DNA of 64,000 bases from Candidatus Saccharimonadota bacterium (GCA_028289015.1 JAQGHC010000031.1:19605-83604), one strand, 5' to 3'; positions 8,014 to 17,221 are shown, counted from the stretch's first letter. The notes: generated by a model from the letters alone, not told the origin. A program made the numbers and translations.

Positions 8014-9666
8014 ATGAATAAAGACGTTATATACATAGATGTAGAAGATGACATCACCGCAATAATCGGTAAAGTTAAAGATGCCAAGCAAAAAGTTGTT
8101 GCTTTGGTGCCGCCGAAACGCATCGGCATACTACAAAGCACGGTAAATCTTCGCCTGTTGGCGCGTGCGGCTAGCCAGGCTGACAAGCATTTAGTTATTA
8201 TCAGCAATAATCCGGCTCTTATCGCCCTTTCGGCCGCAGCAAAGCTGCCCGTTGCGAAAAATCTTCAAAGTAAGCCTGAAATGGCTGAAATTGCAGCGTT
8301 AGATATCGACGATGGTGAAGACGTTATTGACGGTGCACAGTTGCCCGTGGGCGAACTTGCACGAACCGCGGATGCAAAGCCGCCACAAGTTGTAGCCGTA
8401 AACAATCCTGCTATCGACAATGCGATTGATGAGAACGTGGCCGAAGATATGCCAGGACGCGCACTGCCACCTGCGCCAGGTCAACTGCCAGGAAAAGCAC
8501 GGACAAAGAGTGGTATCAAGGTGCCTAATTTTAATGATTTCCGTAAAAAATTGTTACTCATTATCGCTGCCGGTGTCTTACTGATCGCATTCTTAGTCTG
8601 GAGCGTCTTTTTTGCTCCACGTGCGACTGTGCAAATTACCGCACGTACGTCCGATTCGTCGGTTAACAACAATGTGACGCTGGGCGATAATCTAAAAACC
8701 GACCTGACTGCCAATACGGTAAGGGTTGCCACGCAACAGGTTAAAAAAGCAACGTCAGTAGAGTTTGATGCGACGGGGTCTAAAGATATTGGCGAAAAAG
8801 CAACCGGAACCGTTGTTTTCTCGACAGAGTCAATTAGCGCGCTAGGTAAAACAATCCCTGCCGGTACAGTCCTGGCATCAACGAGCGGCATGACATATGT
8901 CACTAATGCTAGCGTTACTATGACTATCGAAAACTACAAAGGTGCGACGACTGTCGTTACTGCAGAAGCACGCGGCGCGAAAGCGAACGGTGCGAGCGGA
9001 GTGGTTACCGGTGCGCCATCTGGCATTAATGCTTCTTTACAAGGCGCCACAACTGGTGGTACTGACAAGACTATTACTATAGTAACGGCCGAAGATATCC
9101 AAAAAGCGACAGAGCAATTAAAAGCTCAAGACGTGGAAGCGATTAAGAAAGAGCTTAGCACTACGCTTGGTAAAGATGTCATTATCGTCGAACAGACATT
9201 CAAGGCATCTGACGGCGCGCCTGTGTCCGTGCCAGGTGTTGATCAGGAAGTGGCTACTAATATTAAACCAAAGCTAACGAGTGAAGTAACGTACAGCCTT
9301 AGTGCTGTAGATAAAAATGAATTAAACGACTATCTGGATGCTCATTTTACAAAGCAGCTAGAAGGTATCAAGGATCAGCGTACTTATGATAACGGCGCCG
9401 ATAAAGTCACTTTTACGAACGTTAACGCTGTCGAATCTGGGTTTACGGCAAGTATCGTTGCAACAGCAAAAATTGGACCAAAGGTTGAGGATTCTGTCAT
9501 CAAAAACATATCTAAGGGCAAGCGTTATGGTGAGATTCAATCAAGTATCGAAGCGATTCAAGGTGTCGACACAGTCGACGTTAAATTCTGGCCATTCTGG
9601 GTAAATGCTGCACCTAGTGACATTAAAAAGATTAATGTAGAGTTTAGATTGCATGAGTCAAAATAA
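8014..9666 (+). CDS. Baseplate J/gp47-like membrane protein (CPR type)
   Basis: 550-residue protein with an N-terminal cytoplasmic part (residues 1-165) that includes an NTP-binding-like fold start (KVVALVPPKRIGILQSTVNLRLL) and a Pro-rich stretch, a single TM segment at about 182-203 (LLLIIAAGVLLIAFLVWSVFF), and a large extracytoplasmic beta-rich domain. The outer domain (GTVVFSTES..IPAGTVLAS, ATAKIGPKVEDSVIKNISKG) resembles what is annotated in CPR genomes as baseplate J/gp47 family. It follows pilM by two bases and overlaps ruvX by 14. It may pair with the PilM-like ATPase as PilN/PilO would; that is inference. Confidence 0.7.
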   Translation: MNKDVIYIDVEDDITAIIGKVKDAKQKVVALVPPKRIGILQSTVNLRLLARAASQADKHLVIISNNPALIALSAAAKLPVAKNLQSKPEMAEIAALDIDDGEDVIDGAQLPVGELARTADAKPPQVVAVNNPAIDNAIDENVAEDMPGRALPPAPGQLPGKARTKSGIKVPNFNDFRKKLLLIIAAGVLLIAFLVWSVFFAPRATVQITARTSDSSVNNNVTLGDNLKTDLTANTVRVATQQVKKATSVEFDATGSKDIGEKATGTVVFSTESISALGKTIPAGTVLASTSGMTYVTNASVTMTIENYKGATTVVTAEARGAKANGASGVVTGAPSGINASLQGATTGGTDKTITIVTAEDIQKATEQLKAQDVEAIKKELSTTLGKDVIIVEQTFKASDGAPVSVPGVDQEVATNIKPKLTSEVTYSLSAVDKNELNDYLDAHFTKQLEGIKDQRTYDNGADKVTFTNVNAVESGFTASIVATAKIGPKVEDSVIKNISKGKRYGEIQSSIEAIQGVDTVDVKFWPFWVNAAPSDIKKINVEFRLHESK

Positions 9667-10060
9667 ATCATATATCGCTTTGGATGTAGGTGAAAAAAGG
9701 ATCGGTGTCGCGGTCGGTGACAGCGGAGTGCGTATTGCGATTCCATTTGATACGATCGAAACGGATGGCACTGAAATTGAGCGCATAGCTCATGTTATTA
9801 TTGAGGAAAAGGTTGATGTTGTCGTTGTGGGGTATCCACGCAATCAATCAGGAGAACCGACTGCTCAAACCGCCTACGTTGAAACTTTTGCTAAACAGTT
9901 AACAAATATTGCTCCCAACTTGGTATTTCAAGACGAATCGTTAACGAGCATTTTAGCCGAACAGCGACTTCAATCGCATAAAAAACCCTACGTAAAAGGC
10001 GATATCGACGCATTAGCTGCGGCGATGATTCTCCAAGATTATATGGAGCAACGCTTATGA
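9653..10060 (+). CDS. ruvX: RuvX/YqgF Holliday-junction resolvase-like protein
   Basis: RNase H-fold nuclease (YqgF family) implicated in recombination and 16S rRNA 5'-end maturation. The first catalytic Asp is in IALDVGEKRIGVAVGD, VVVGYPRNQSG is the nucleotide-fold strand, the Glu in FQDESLTS and the Asp in VKGDIDALAA complete the site. Length 135 is normal. The start overlaps the preceding stop and its stop overlaps mltG through ATGA. Adjacent ruvX and mltG is a widespread arrangement. Confidence 0.95.
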   Translation: MSQNKSYIALDVGEKRIGVAVGDSGVRIAIPFDTIETDGTEIERIAHVIIEEKVDVVVVGYPRNQSGEPTAQTAYVETFAKQLTNIAPNLVFQDESLTSILAEQRLQSHKKPYVKGDIDALAAAMILQDYMEQRL

Positions 10061-11310
10061 AAAATGATATCATTCCTCCGCGTCCGCCGTTAGGAATTCC
10101 GCCGCGGCCTTCACGAAATCCTCACAATCCCAATGATTCGCAGCCAATTCCCACCCCGACACTATCGGCGCCCGAAGCTTTTTCACTACCCCTACGTGAT
10201 GAGTCGCAGACCGTTGCTTCTAGTGTCGAAGAAGTAGTCGATTCGACAGTTCATCCGCGCAAGCCATATGTTAGATGGGTAGTAATTGGTACTATTGGCA
10301 TTATTCTGTTATTCGGCGGGTTACTCGCATGGTATATTATGGCGTTACGTCCAGCCGCATCCGCTGATGCTGCTCGAATCAACGTCGCAATTGAAAGTGG
10401 CAGCGCCCCATCGCAGATTAGCGAAATGTTGCAAAACGAAAAGGTTATTCGTAGTAAGATGGCTTTTGATGTCTACGTGCGCATTCACGGCCTACGTAAT
10501 AAACTCCAGGCCGGAACCTTTAGCTTGTCGCCAGCTGATTCTACTGCGCAAATCGTAGATAATCTGACGTCAGGCAAGGCTGAGCAATTTGATATTACGT
10601 TTTATCCAGGCGCGACGCTTGATATCGCGTCCACCTCTGCCGACAAAACGCCATCACATAGGCAGGTCCTAGAAAAGCTGGGTTATTCGAGCAATGAGAT
10701 TACTGAAGCATTTAATGCTTCATATGTGGCGGAATATCCACTACTGTTTAGCGATAAGCCTAATTCTGCAAACATAGAGGGATATATTTACGGTCAAACG
10801 TACAAAATAGCTAGCGGGTCGTCTGTGAAGCAGATATTATCGCGCACGTTTGCTGAATACGAGACTCAAATCAAAGAAAATAACATTGTTAAGGCATACA
10901 GCGATCAAGGTCTTAATTTGTATCAAGGGATTACGCTTGCATCTATTATTCAGCGTGAAGTGCCGACAGCTGCCGACCAAAAACAGGTTGCACAAGTCTT
11001 TCTAAAACGCTACCGCGAAGGAGGTCTATTAGGCTCTGACGTTACCTACCACTATGCAGCCGACAAAACGGGGGTCGCGCGTGATTTCAACCTGAATTCA
11101 CCGTACAATACGCGTAAAGTTGTAGGACTACCCCCCGGTCCGATCGCATCACCAGGCATTAGTGCGCTGCTAGCAGTTGCCTCGCCAGCGCCAGGTGATT
11201 ATGTGTATTTCTTGAGCGGTGATGACAATAAGACTTATTTTGCACATACGAACGAAGAGCATGAAGCTAACATTGTGAACCACTGCGCGTATAAGTGCTC
11301 GTTACCGTAA
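10057..11310 (+). CDS. mltG: Endolytic peptidoglycan transglycosylase MltG (YceG)
   Basis: Membrane-anchored lytic transglycosylase that terminates glycan strands. A Pro-rich cytoplasmic N-terminus (residues 1-70) precedes one TM segment at about 74-96 (WVVIGTIGIILLFGGLLAWYI). The LysM-like part and catalytic YceG domain follow, with ASIIQREVPTA containing the catalytic Glu, VFLKRYREGGLLGSDVTYHY, and SPYNTRKVVGLPPGPIASPG, all diagnostic. Length 417. Last gene of the pilM-like operon; translationally coupled to ruvX. The long Pro-rich cytosolic tail is unusual compared with E. coli MltG. Confidence 0.95.
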   Translation: MKNDIIPPRPPLGIPPRPSRNPHNPNDSQPIPTPTLSAPEAFSLPLRDESQTVASSVEEVVDSTVHPRKPYVRWVVIGTIGIILLFGGLLAWYIMALRPAASADAARINVAIESGSAPSQISEMLQNEKVIRSKMAFDVYVRIHGLRNKLQAGTFSLSPADSTAQIVDNLTSGKAEQFDITFYPGATLDIASTSADKTPSHRQVLEKLGYSSNEITEAFNASYVAEYPLLFSDKPNSANIEGYIYGQTYKIASGSSVKQILSRTFAEYETQIKENNIVKAYSDQGLNLYQGITLASIIQREVPTAADQKQVAQVFLKRYREGGLLGSDVTYHYAADKTGVARDFNLNSPYNTRKVVGLPPGPIASPGISALLAVASPAPGDYVYFLSGDDNKTYFAHTNEEHEANIVNHCAYKCSLP

Positions 11311-11341
11311 GCTTGACAAATTTATGTAATTATAAAATAAA

Positions 11342-11370
11342 TTGACATTTAATACAAGAATTGTTAATAT
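11342..11370 (+). promoter_or_regulatory. Promoter TTGACA-N17-TAATAT before the LysM/CHAP gene
   Basis: TTGACA at 11342-11347 and TAATAT at 11365-11370 with exactly 17 bases between. A second TTGACA lies at 11313. The predicted start near 11377 gives a leader of over 200 nt. Confidence 0.5.
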
Positions 11371-11376
11371 TATTAC

Positions 11377-11597
11377 AGCGCATTTGTGAATTAACTTACT
11401 ACGTATCGGCAGTAGTCGAATCCACGGAAAAGTCTGATACATAAATGAGCCTACCGACAAATGTCGCACGGATACCGAAACAACTTTTTATCTAATATCA
11501 ATTAATTCTAAGGTCGACAGTGTATCCCGTTCTATTTGCGAGAAGTAAGACAGAGTAAGGTAGACGCCTTTGCAGTAATGCAGACGGCAGGAGAACG
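11377..11597 (+). promoter_or_regulatory. Long, possibly structured 5' leader of the LysM/CHAP gene
   Basis: No ORF. Several pairings are visible: ACTAC/GTAGT around 11400, CGACA/TGTCG near 11457, GGATAC/GTATCC joining about 11470 and 11522, and a GCC..TGCA gtaa TGCA..GGC hairpin just before the AGGAG site. Cell-wall hydrolase genes in other bacteria often carry c-di-AMP riboswitches, but the conserved blocks of that class are not present. Regulatory leader of unknown type. Confidence 0.35.
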
Positions 11598-11600
11598 ATT

Positions 11601-12824
11601 ATTCGTAATCATCAATCCGCTATGGCTTTGGCCCAAGCGAAAACTGCTCAGTTGAAGCAAACAGTGTTTGCAGGTGATACTTTTAATACTAAACGAATTA
11701 AAGGCGGTCCGAAATCAACTGCTATTGCAGCGTATTCTGGTGTATTCTTGCTAGTCATGTCGATGGTCGCCATCGGCTATCAGCCCCCACAAAAAGTAGA
11801 TAGCGTTGCTAGCGCCGTCAATACTGTCGCAGCGACTAGTGCTATATCTGCAGACCAGCCGTCAGTCGATGAGATTGTTGCGACAAATGTCGCTGCAGGT
11901 ATCGCATCGCGCGCTAATTTGCCTATCGCAAATGAGATTGCCAACCAGTCAGTGTCACTATCAATTCAAAGTCAATTAGCACAAAATGACACCAATACCA
12001 TCACAAAACCTCAGATTGTTGAATTATCTGCCGGTAATCGAACTATCAAAGAGTACGTCGTCAAGGAAGGCGAGACTGTTGAGAGTATCGCCGCACAAAA
12101 GAGCATCACGCCTGATACTATCAAGTGGGCGAACGGCTTGTCTGGCAGTGCGATCCCTGCGGGCAAGGTGTTAACTATCCTTCCTGTCGACGGCGTCTAC
12201 TACACCGTAAAAGCAGGCGATACGGTTGAAAGTATCGCGGCAAAATACAATGTTTCACCCCAGAGTATTACGACTCATAACGATCTTGAGCTAACTGGCC
12301 TCGCTAACGGCGTCAAAATAGTCCTACCAGGCGGTACGATGCCTGCGAATGAACGTCCAGGATATCAGGCTCCACAGGTGGCACGCGTCTTTACGAGCAA
12401 CGCTTATAGTAATAATAGCTTTCGTTATGCTGGTGGGTTTGCTGGCGGTGATGTCTTTAATATTCGTCGCAATGTCAAAAGTACAACCCCCGGTAATACG
12501 AATGCATGGGGTAACTGTACGTGGTATGCGTGGGAGCGTCGATCTGAAATGGGCCGACCACTACCATCTGGCGCTTTAGGCAATGCTGCGCAGTGGAATA
12601 CGTCGCTAGGTGCAATGGGTTATCGTGTCGACTCAGTGCCTCAAGTCGGGGCTATCTTCCAAAATGGTGGCGGCTACGGCCACGTCGGTATCGTAGAAGG
12701 TTTCCAGGCTGATGGATCAGTGATCGTGAGTGAGATGAATAACTACTCAGGCGGCGGGTACAATGGTATTAATGACCGTATCATTCCTGTCAATCAAATT
12801 GGTATGTTTAACTACATCCATTAA
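11601..12824 (+). CDS. Secreted LysM - LysM - CHAP cell-wall protein
   Basis: Probable peptidoglycan amidase/endopeptidase. A TM or uncleaved signal segment lies near residues 33-55 (AIAAYSGVFLLVMSMVAIGY). Two LysM peptidoglycan-binding repeats follow (EYVVKEGETVESIAAQKSI and YYTVKAGDTVESIAAKYNV). The C-terminal CHAP domain has the catalytic Cys in WGNCTWYAWERR and His in GGYGHVGIVEGF. The track start is ATG 11622, but the only good Shine-Dalgarno (AGGAG, 11589-11593) is 28 bases away. It is four or seven bases from in-frame ATT codons at 11598/11601, so an AUU start is possible and is used here provisionally; ATG 11622 is the conventional alternative. Monocistronic, with a terminator before obg. 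Confidence 0.82.
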   Translation: MRNHQSAMALAQAKTAQLKQTVFAGDTFNTKRIKGGPKSTAIAAYSGVFLLVMSMVAIGYQPPQKVDSVASAVNTVAATSAISADQPSVDEIVATNVAAGIASRANLPIANEIANQSVSLSIQSQLAQNDTNTITKPQIVELSAGNRTIKEYVVKEGETVESIAAQKSITPDTIKWANGLSGSAIPAGKVLTILPVDGVYYTVKAGDTVESIAAKYNVSPQSITTHNDLELTGLANGVKIVLPGGTMPANERPGYQAPQVARVFTSNAYSNNSFRYAGGFAGGDVFNIRRNVKSTTPGNTNAWGNCTWYAWERRSEMGRPLPSGALGNAAQWNTSLGAMGYRVDSVPQVGAIFQNGGGYGHVGIVEGFQADGSVIVSEMNNYSGGGYNGINDRIIPVNQIGMFNYIH

Positions 12825-12854
12825 TCAGTAATAAAACGATTATCACACAATTAC

Positions 12855-12882
12855 ATTCGCCTCTGTCAATACAGAGGCGAAT
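12855..12882. terminator. Perfect 12-bp inverted repeat, terminator between CHAP gene and obg
   Basis: ATTCGCCTCTGT / ACAGAGGCGAAT with a CAAT loop. It lies directly against the obg -10 box, replacing any normal -35. Confidence 0.8.
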
Positions 12883-12886
12883 TTGC

Positions 12887-12892
12887 TATAAT
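12887..12892 (+). promoter_or_regulatory. Extended -10 promoter of obg
   Basis: TGC TATAAT, eight bases before ATG 12901; leaderless transcript predicted. Confidence 0.7.
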
Positions 12893-12894
12893 AG

Positions 12895-14187
<1,293 letters not shown>

Positions 14188-14188
14188 A

Positions 14189-14231
14189 ACAGTATAATAC
14201 TGTTGACATTGATGCACTAATGTGATAATAT
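14189..14231 (+). promoter_or_regulatory. Promoter region of the 14.2-15.0 kb RNA unit, with palindrome
   Basis: ACAGTA TAA TACTGT palindrome at 14189-14203 encloses a TATAAT. A TTGACA at 14203-14208 lies 17 bases before TAATAT at 14226-14231. Starts directly after the obg stop; either box could serve and the palindrome could be an operator. Confidence 0.5.
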
Positions 14232-14499
14232 GTGAAATACCATCAAATGCCCATTAGTTTTTTGATCGGTTCATTGACAAGTTGGATATTATTTTTGCTA
14301 CAGCATTTTGTGTATTATTTTAGTGCTCAATATGCTGTAGCAAACCCCGAATACCGAAATTCGGACTAGGTTGACAGCATTTCATTTTGCGAAGTCGCGC
14401 CATGGGCCAAGTACCCACACGGTGGCTATGCCACTATTGCCCCATAGATTCGCACTCGAGAGCCATAACGATGGCATAATCTGAAAGAAGGTGATTTGA

Positions 14500-14556
14500 A
14501 TGACCCGAGCATCCCCGATGCCCAGCATCAACCTCAAACTCAATCTGATGAACTGA
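14500..14556 (+). CDS. Tiny ORF with Shine-Dalgarno, 18 codons (tentative)
   Basis: MTRASPMPSINLKLNLMN, preceded by GAAGGTG six bases before the ATG. Below ORF-track size. It lies within the structured unit; whether it is translated is unknown. Confidence 0.25.
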   Translation: MTRASPMPSINLKLNLMN

Positions 14557-14598
14557 ATCGCCGGCGCCTCGAGCATCTGATATAAAGGAGCGAACATA

Positions 14599-14622
14599 AT
14601 GGTTCGATCTGGCTTTACTTAG
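14599..14622 (+). CDS. Tiny ORF with Shine-Dalgarno, 7 codons (tentative)
   Basis: MVRSGFT, with AAAGGAG eight bases upstream. The ATG sits in the loop of a CGAAC/GTTCG hairpin, so folding would mask initiation. Confidence 0.22.
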   Translation: MVRSGFT

Positions 14623-14690
14623 TGGTTTTTTACTCCCATACTGGGTGAGTTCCGGTAGTTCAAAAAACAATACATCTGAAAGGATGTGTC

Positions 14691-14714
14691 ATGTTGAGAC
14701 AATTGTCCGTCTAG
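14691..14714 (+). CDS. Tiny ORF with Shine-Dalgarno, 7 codons (tentative)
   Basis: MLRQLSV, with AAAGGA six bases upstream; the Shine-Dalgarno is in the loop and 3' arm of the ACATC/GATGT hairpin. Confidence 0.22.
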   Translation: MLRQLSV

Positions 14715-14903
14715 CACTCTCGCAAGGAGTGCGCCCCGGTTTTGGCCTGCCTTTCATTACGTAAGTGTGACAGGAGGCTTGTCCGCCTAGAGGTTGTGAT
14801 CATCAGAATAGTCATTTCGTGGACAGATTCAGTGTCGCTTTCTATTCATCAGATCCAAGCGTTCTTACGCCCTCAGTGTTATGTATTATCATAACGGACA
14901 TCC

Positions 14904-14948
14904 CCGAGAAGGGTAGCCACTGCAGCATTGCCGCGCTACCCTTCTCGG
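14904..14948. repeat. 14-bp perfect inverted repeat
   Basis: CCGAGAAGGGTAGC / GCTACCCTTCTCGG with a 17-base loop. No T-tract on either side, so it is probably a structural element and not a terminator. Confidence 0.8.
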
Positions 14949-14981
14949 ACCCCCCATTTATCCAACTTGTTCAATTTATAC

Positions 14982-15008
14982 CACGCCAACTTCGTTTGGC
15001 GTGCTTTT
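14982..15008 (+). terminator. Rho-independent terminator of the structured RNA unit
   Basis: CACGCCAA / TTGGCGTG with a six-base loop, then CTTTTC. Confidence 0.88.
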
Positions 15009-15028
15009 CATTGTCAAAAAATAGCTGC

Positions 15029-15034
15029 TATAAT
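15029..15034 (+). promoter_or_regulatory. Extended -10 promoter of sbcB
   Basis: TGC TATAAT eight bases before ATG 15042; decides the start of the exonuclease gene. Confidence 0.7.
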
Positions 15035-15041
15035 ACAAGTA

Positions 15042-16478
15042 ATGGCAAAAACATTCTTTTTTTATGATCTCGAAACCAGTGGATTAAACCCTCGTGATGA
15101 TCGGATTATGCAGTTTGCGGGTATTCGTACTGATATGGATTTACAGCCGATCGGTGAGCCGTATAATGTTTTGGTAAAATTAAATGACGATACGCTGCCA
15201 ACACCCGAAGCATTGATGGTGACGGGAATTACGCCGCAACAGACACAAGCCGACGGATACACCGAGTCGGAATTTGCGAAATTATTGATGGATGAGGTGT
15301 TTACCCCAGATACGATTGCAACTGGATTTAACAGCATACGATTTGACGATGAGTTCGTCAGACATTTATTGTGGCGAAATTTTTACGATCCCTATGAATG
15401 GGCTTGGAAAGATGGCCGTTCGCGCTGGGATCTGCTGGATGTAACGCGCATGACTCGTGCCTTGCGGCCAGAGGGTATTGAGTGGCCAGTTGTCGATGGT
15501 AAGGCCGTTAACAAATTAGAACTCATCACCAAAATAAATGGCATTGATCATTTCAAGGCCCATGACGCGCTGAGTGATGTTGAAGCGCTCATTGCAGTTA
15601 CAGGACTCATTAAAGCCCGCCAGCCGCAATTATTCGAATATTTATTAAAGATGCGTGACAAGAACGAACTTAAGAAGCTTATCAACCTGGATGATAAGCA
15701 ACCGTTTGTCTATGTGAGTGGACGCTATGATGCTGAGTTTCATAAAGCGACGGTTGCATTCCCGTTGACCTCTGGCAAAAATGGTAATATTGTCGTGTAT
15801 GACCTTCGTTATGATCCGACACCGTTTCTTGGTATGTCAGCAGACGAGCTAAAGAAAAAAATGTACGCCACCTGGGAAGAGCGTCAAGAAGACGGCTTTA
15901 TGCAAATACCCGTCAAAGAGTTGCAGTACAATAAACTACCAGCTGTTGCGCCATTAGGGGTGCTGAACCAGGCTGAAGGGTGGCAAAAGGTACAATTGGA
16001 TATTGCGACAGTCGAAAAGAATCGCACTACTCTAATCGGAGCGCCACATTTTGCTGAAAATATTCGCAGCGTGTTCGAACAGCGAGCTGAATTTAAAAAG
16101 TCACCCGATCCAGAGGCACAATTGTATGACGGATTCGTACAAGATAGAGATCGTCTGCGAATCGAAACGGTTCGAAATGCCAGACCACGCGAACTGGCGG
16201 ATTTTCATCCTGAATTTACCGACGAAAGATTAAACCCGTTACTTTTGCATTACAAAGCCCGTAACTTTCCACAAAGCTTAAGCGAGGATGAATCGCGAGC
16301 ATGGGAGATGTGGCGAGCCGATCATATTAATGAACGCCTCCCTCAATTTATGAAGTCATTGCAATCGATTGCCGCAAAAGAGCAGGATGAGCAGAAACAG
16401 TTCGTTCTGCAAGAATTGCAGCTATGGGCCGAAAGTATTATTCCAAGCGATATGTCAGACCAGGATAGCGAAAACTAG
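15042..16478 (+). CDS. sbcB: Exodeoxyribonuclease I
   Basis: Processive 3'-5' single-strand DNA exonuclease used in recombination and mismatch repair. DEDDh motifs are visible: FYDLETSGLNP, ATGFNSIRFDDEF, and HDALSDVEALI. The ExoI-specific SH3-like and C-terminal helical domains follow (IPVKELQYNKLPAVAPLGVL, RNFPQSLSEDE). The ORF track starts at 14928 inside the upstream hairpins. ATG 15042 (MAKTFFFYDLETSG) is preferred because the N-terminus then matches the family and the -10 box lies eight bases away. The resulting 478 residues are close to E. coli ExoI. Confidence 0.95.
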   Translation: MAKTFFFYDLETSGLNPRDDRIMQFAGIRTDMDLQPIGEPYNVLVKLNDDTLPTPEALMVTGITPQQTQADGYTESEFAKLLMDEVFTPDTIATGFNSIRFDDEFVRHLLWRNFYDPYEWAWKDGRSRWDLLDVTRMTRALRPEGIEWPVVDGKAVNKLELITKINGIDHFKAHDALSDVEALIAVTGLIKARQPQLFEYLLKMRDKNELKKLINLDDKQPFVYVSGRYDAEFHKATVAFPLTSGKNGNIVVYDLRYDPTPFLGMSADELKKKMYATWEERQEDGFMQIPVKELQYNKLPAVAPLGVLNQAEGWQKVQLDIATVEKNRTTLIGAPHFAENIRSVFEQRAEFKKSPDPEAQLYDGFVQDRDRLRIETVRNARPRELADFHPEFTDERLNPLLLHYKARNFPQSLSEDESRAWEMWRADHINERLPQFMKSLQSIAAKEQDEQKQFVLQELQLWAESIIPSDMSDQDSEN

Positions 16479-16765
16479 ATTTCGCTGAAGCGTTGCTTAG
16501 GTAGGTGTGCTTTTGTTGCCGGTTTTTGCAGCGAAGTGTGACGACTAAGCATAAGATGTAGAATCTCACGTCCGGTGGAGTAAAATAGTATTGCACAAAT
16601 TACCGTGCAGATCATCAGAAGCATCACGTTTGCCGGTACGACAATTTCCGTCCCAGGGATGATACCCAATAGTAAAAACATGAATAACGCGTTCAAAAAG
16701 CCCGTTTCGACGGCGATTACGCTTAAAAATGTTACGATACTTACTATAAAAATTATTTTTTTCAT
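16475..16765 (-). CDS. Small membrane protein, two TM segments, 96 aa
   Basis: Not recognised. Begins MKKIIFIVSIVTFLSVIAVETGF; hydrophobic segments span about 3-36 and 44-66, followed by a basic C-terminal tail (RHTSLQKPATKAHLPKQRF) expected in the cytosol. The ORF track uses GTG 16774; the ATG at 16765 is preferred because AAAGG is eight bases upstream. Its 3' end overlaps sbcB by four bases in a convergent arrangement. Possibly a small phage-shock or holin-like protein, but nothing specific supports that. Confidence 0.6.
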   Translation of the reverse strand: MKKIIFIVSIVTFLSVIAVETGFLNALFMFLLLGIIPGTEIVVPANVMLLMICTVICAILFYSTGREILHLMLSRHTSLQKPATKAHLPKQRFSEI

Positions 16766-17177
16766 TTTCCACACCTTTTTGCTATCTTTACTTCAACTAA
16801 TAGTAACAATGCGAATTCAGACATGCAACGATAAGCAGTATTTATTGATTAAAATAAATAAAGTGTTAATGCTGTTATGTAAATTTCATCATGCGAGTGA
16901 CGTTACTGTAATCAAATTTAACATTGTACGAGGCTTGACGGTGTCATTGCCTCGTGGTGTATACAGCAAGTTGACGCAAGGACTTCCAGAAAGGTACGCA
17001 ACGGTAGGCCTAATTATTCCTGTAAGCCAGGCCACGATTGAAGGATCGATGCAGCGGAACAAAAGTTCGAGGGGGTAATTCGACAATCAGCAGCGTCTCC
17101 TATTTTCATGAATTCTTCTTGACTAGTTGTCAGTGTCTGCCTGTAAAAGGTAGGCAGTGGTCGTAGATGGAGGTGTA

Positions 17178-17221
17178 CCCCGGCCATTGTTACATTCGCT
17201 GCAAAGACCGGGGGTGTTTTC
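17178..17221 (+). terminator. Terminator-like hairpin before uvrA
   Basis: CCCCGG / CCGGGG with a 24-base loop, then GTGTTTTC on the + strand. It must end some upstream transcript, since no + strand gene precedes it for 700 bases. Confidence 0.6.

Larger units (their letters stand above)
14238..15008 (+). ncRNA. Candidate large structured non-coding RNA unit
   Basis: About 770 bases with no ORF of credible size, a promoter-like start and a terminator end. Inverted repeats seen directly, in order: TTTGCTACAGCAT/ATGCTGTAGCAAA (14294/14332), CCGAAT/ATTCGG (14347), TGCGAA/TTCGCA (14388/14449) enclosing ATGGG/CCCAT and GTGGC/GCCAC, GCCAT/ATGGC (14462), GATGC/GCATC (14517), CGAAC/GTTCG (14591), ACTCCCA/TGGGtGAGT (14632), ACATC/GATGT (14672), GACAATTGTC (14698), GCACTC/GAGTGC (14714), GACA/TGTC (14769), GTTATG/CATAAC (14878), a 14-bp stem (14904) and the terminator (14982). 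It does not match RNase P RNA, tmRNA, SRP RNA or T-box hallmarks. Could alternatively be a leader or a decayed region. Confidence 0.45.

Noticed and set aside
11377-11597. c-di-AMP (ydaO) riboswitch before the LysM/CHAP gene
   Set aside because: The context fits and a GAATCC is present, but the other conserved blocks of that riboswitch (for example the GCTAACCTC region) are absent.
14380-14980. RNase P RNA, tmRNA or SRP RNA in the structured unit
   Set aside because: No GAGGAAAGTCC, no tRNA-like end or tag reading frame, and no GGAAGCAGC-type SRP core on either strand.
14928-15041. N-terminal extension of exonuclease I in the ORF track
   Set aside because: It runs through the 14-bp stem, the terminator and the sbcB promoter; the family N-terminus begins at ATG 15042.
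16605-17078. 157-aa plus-strand ORF
   Set aside because: It is antisense to the small membrane gene in its first part, runs through strong hairpins, and has no SD, promoter or domain pattern.
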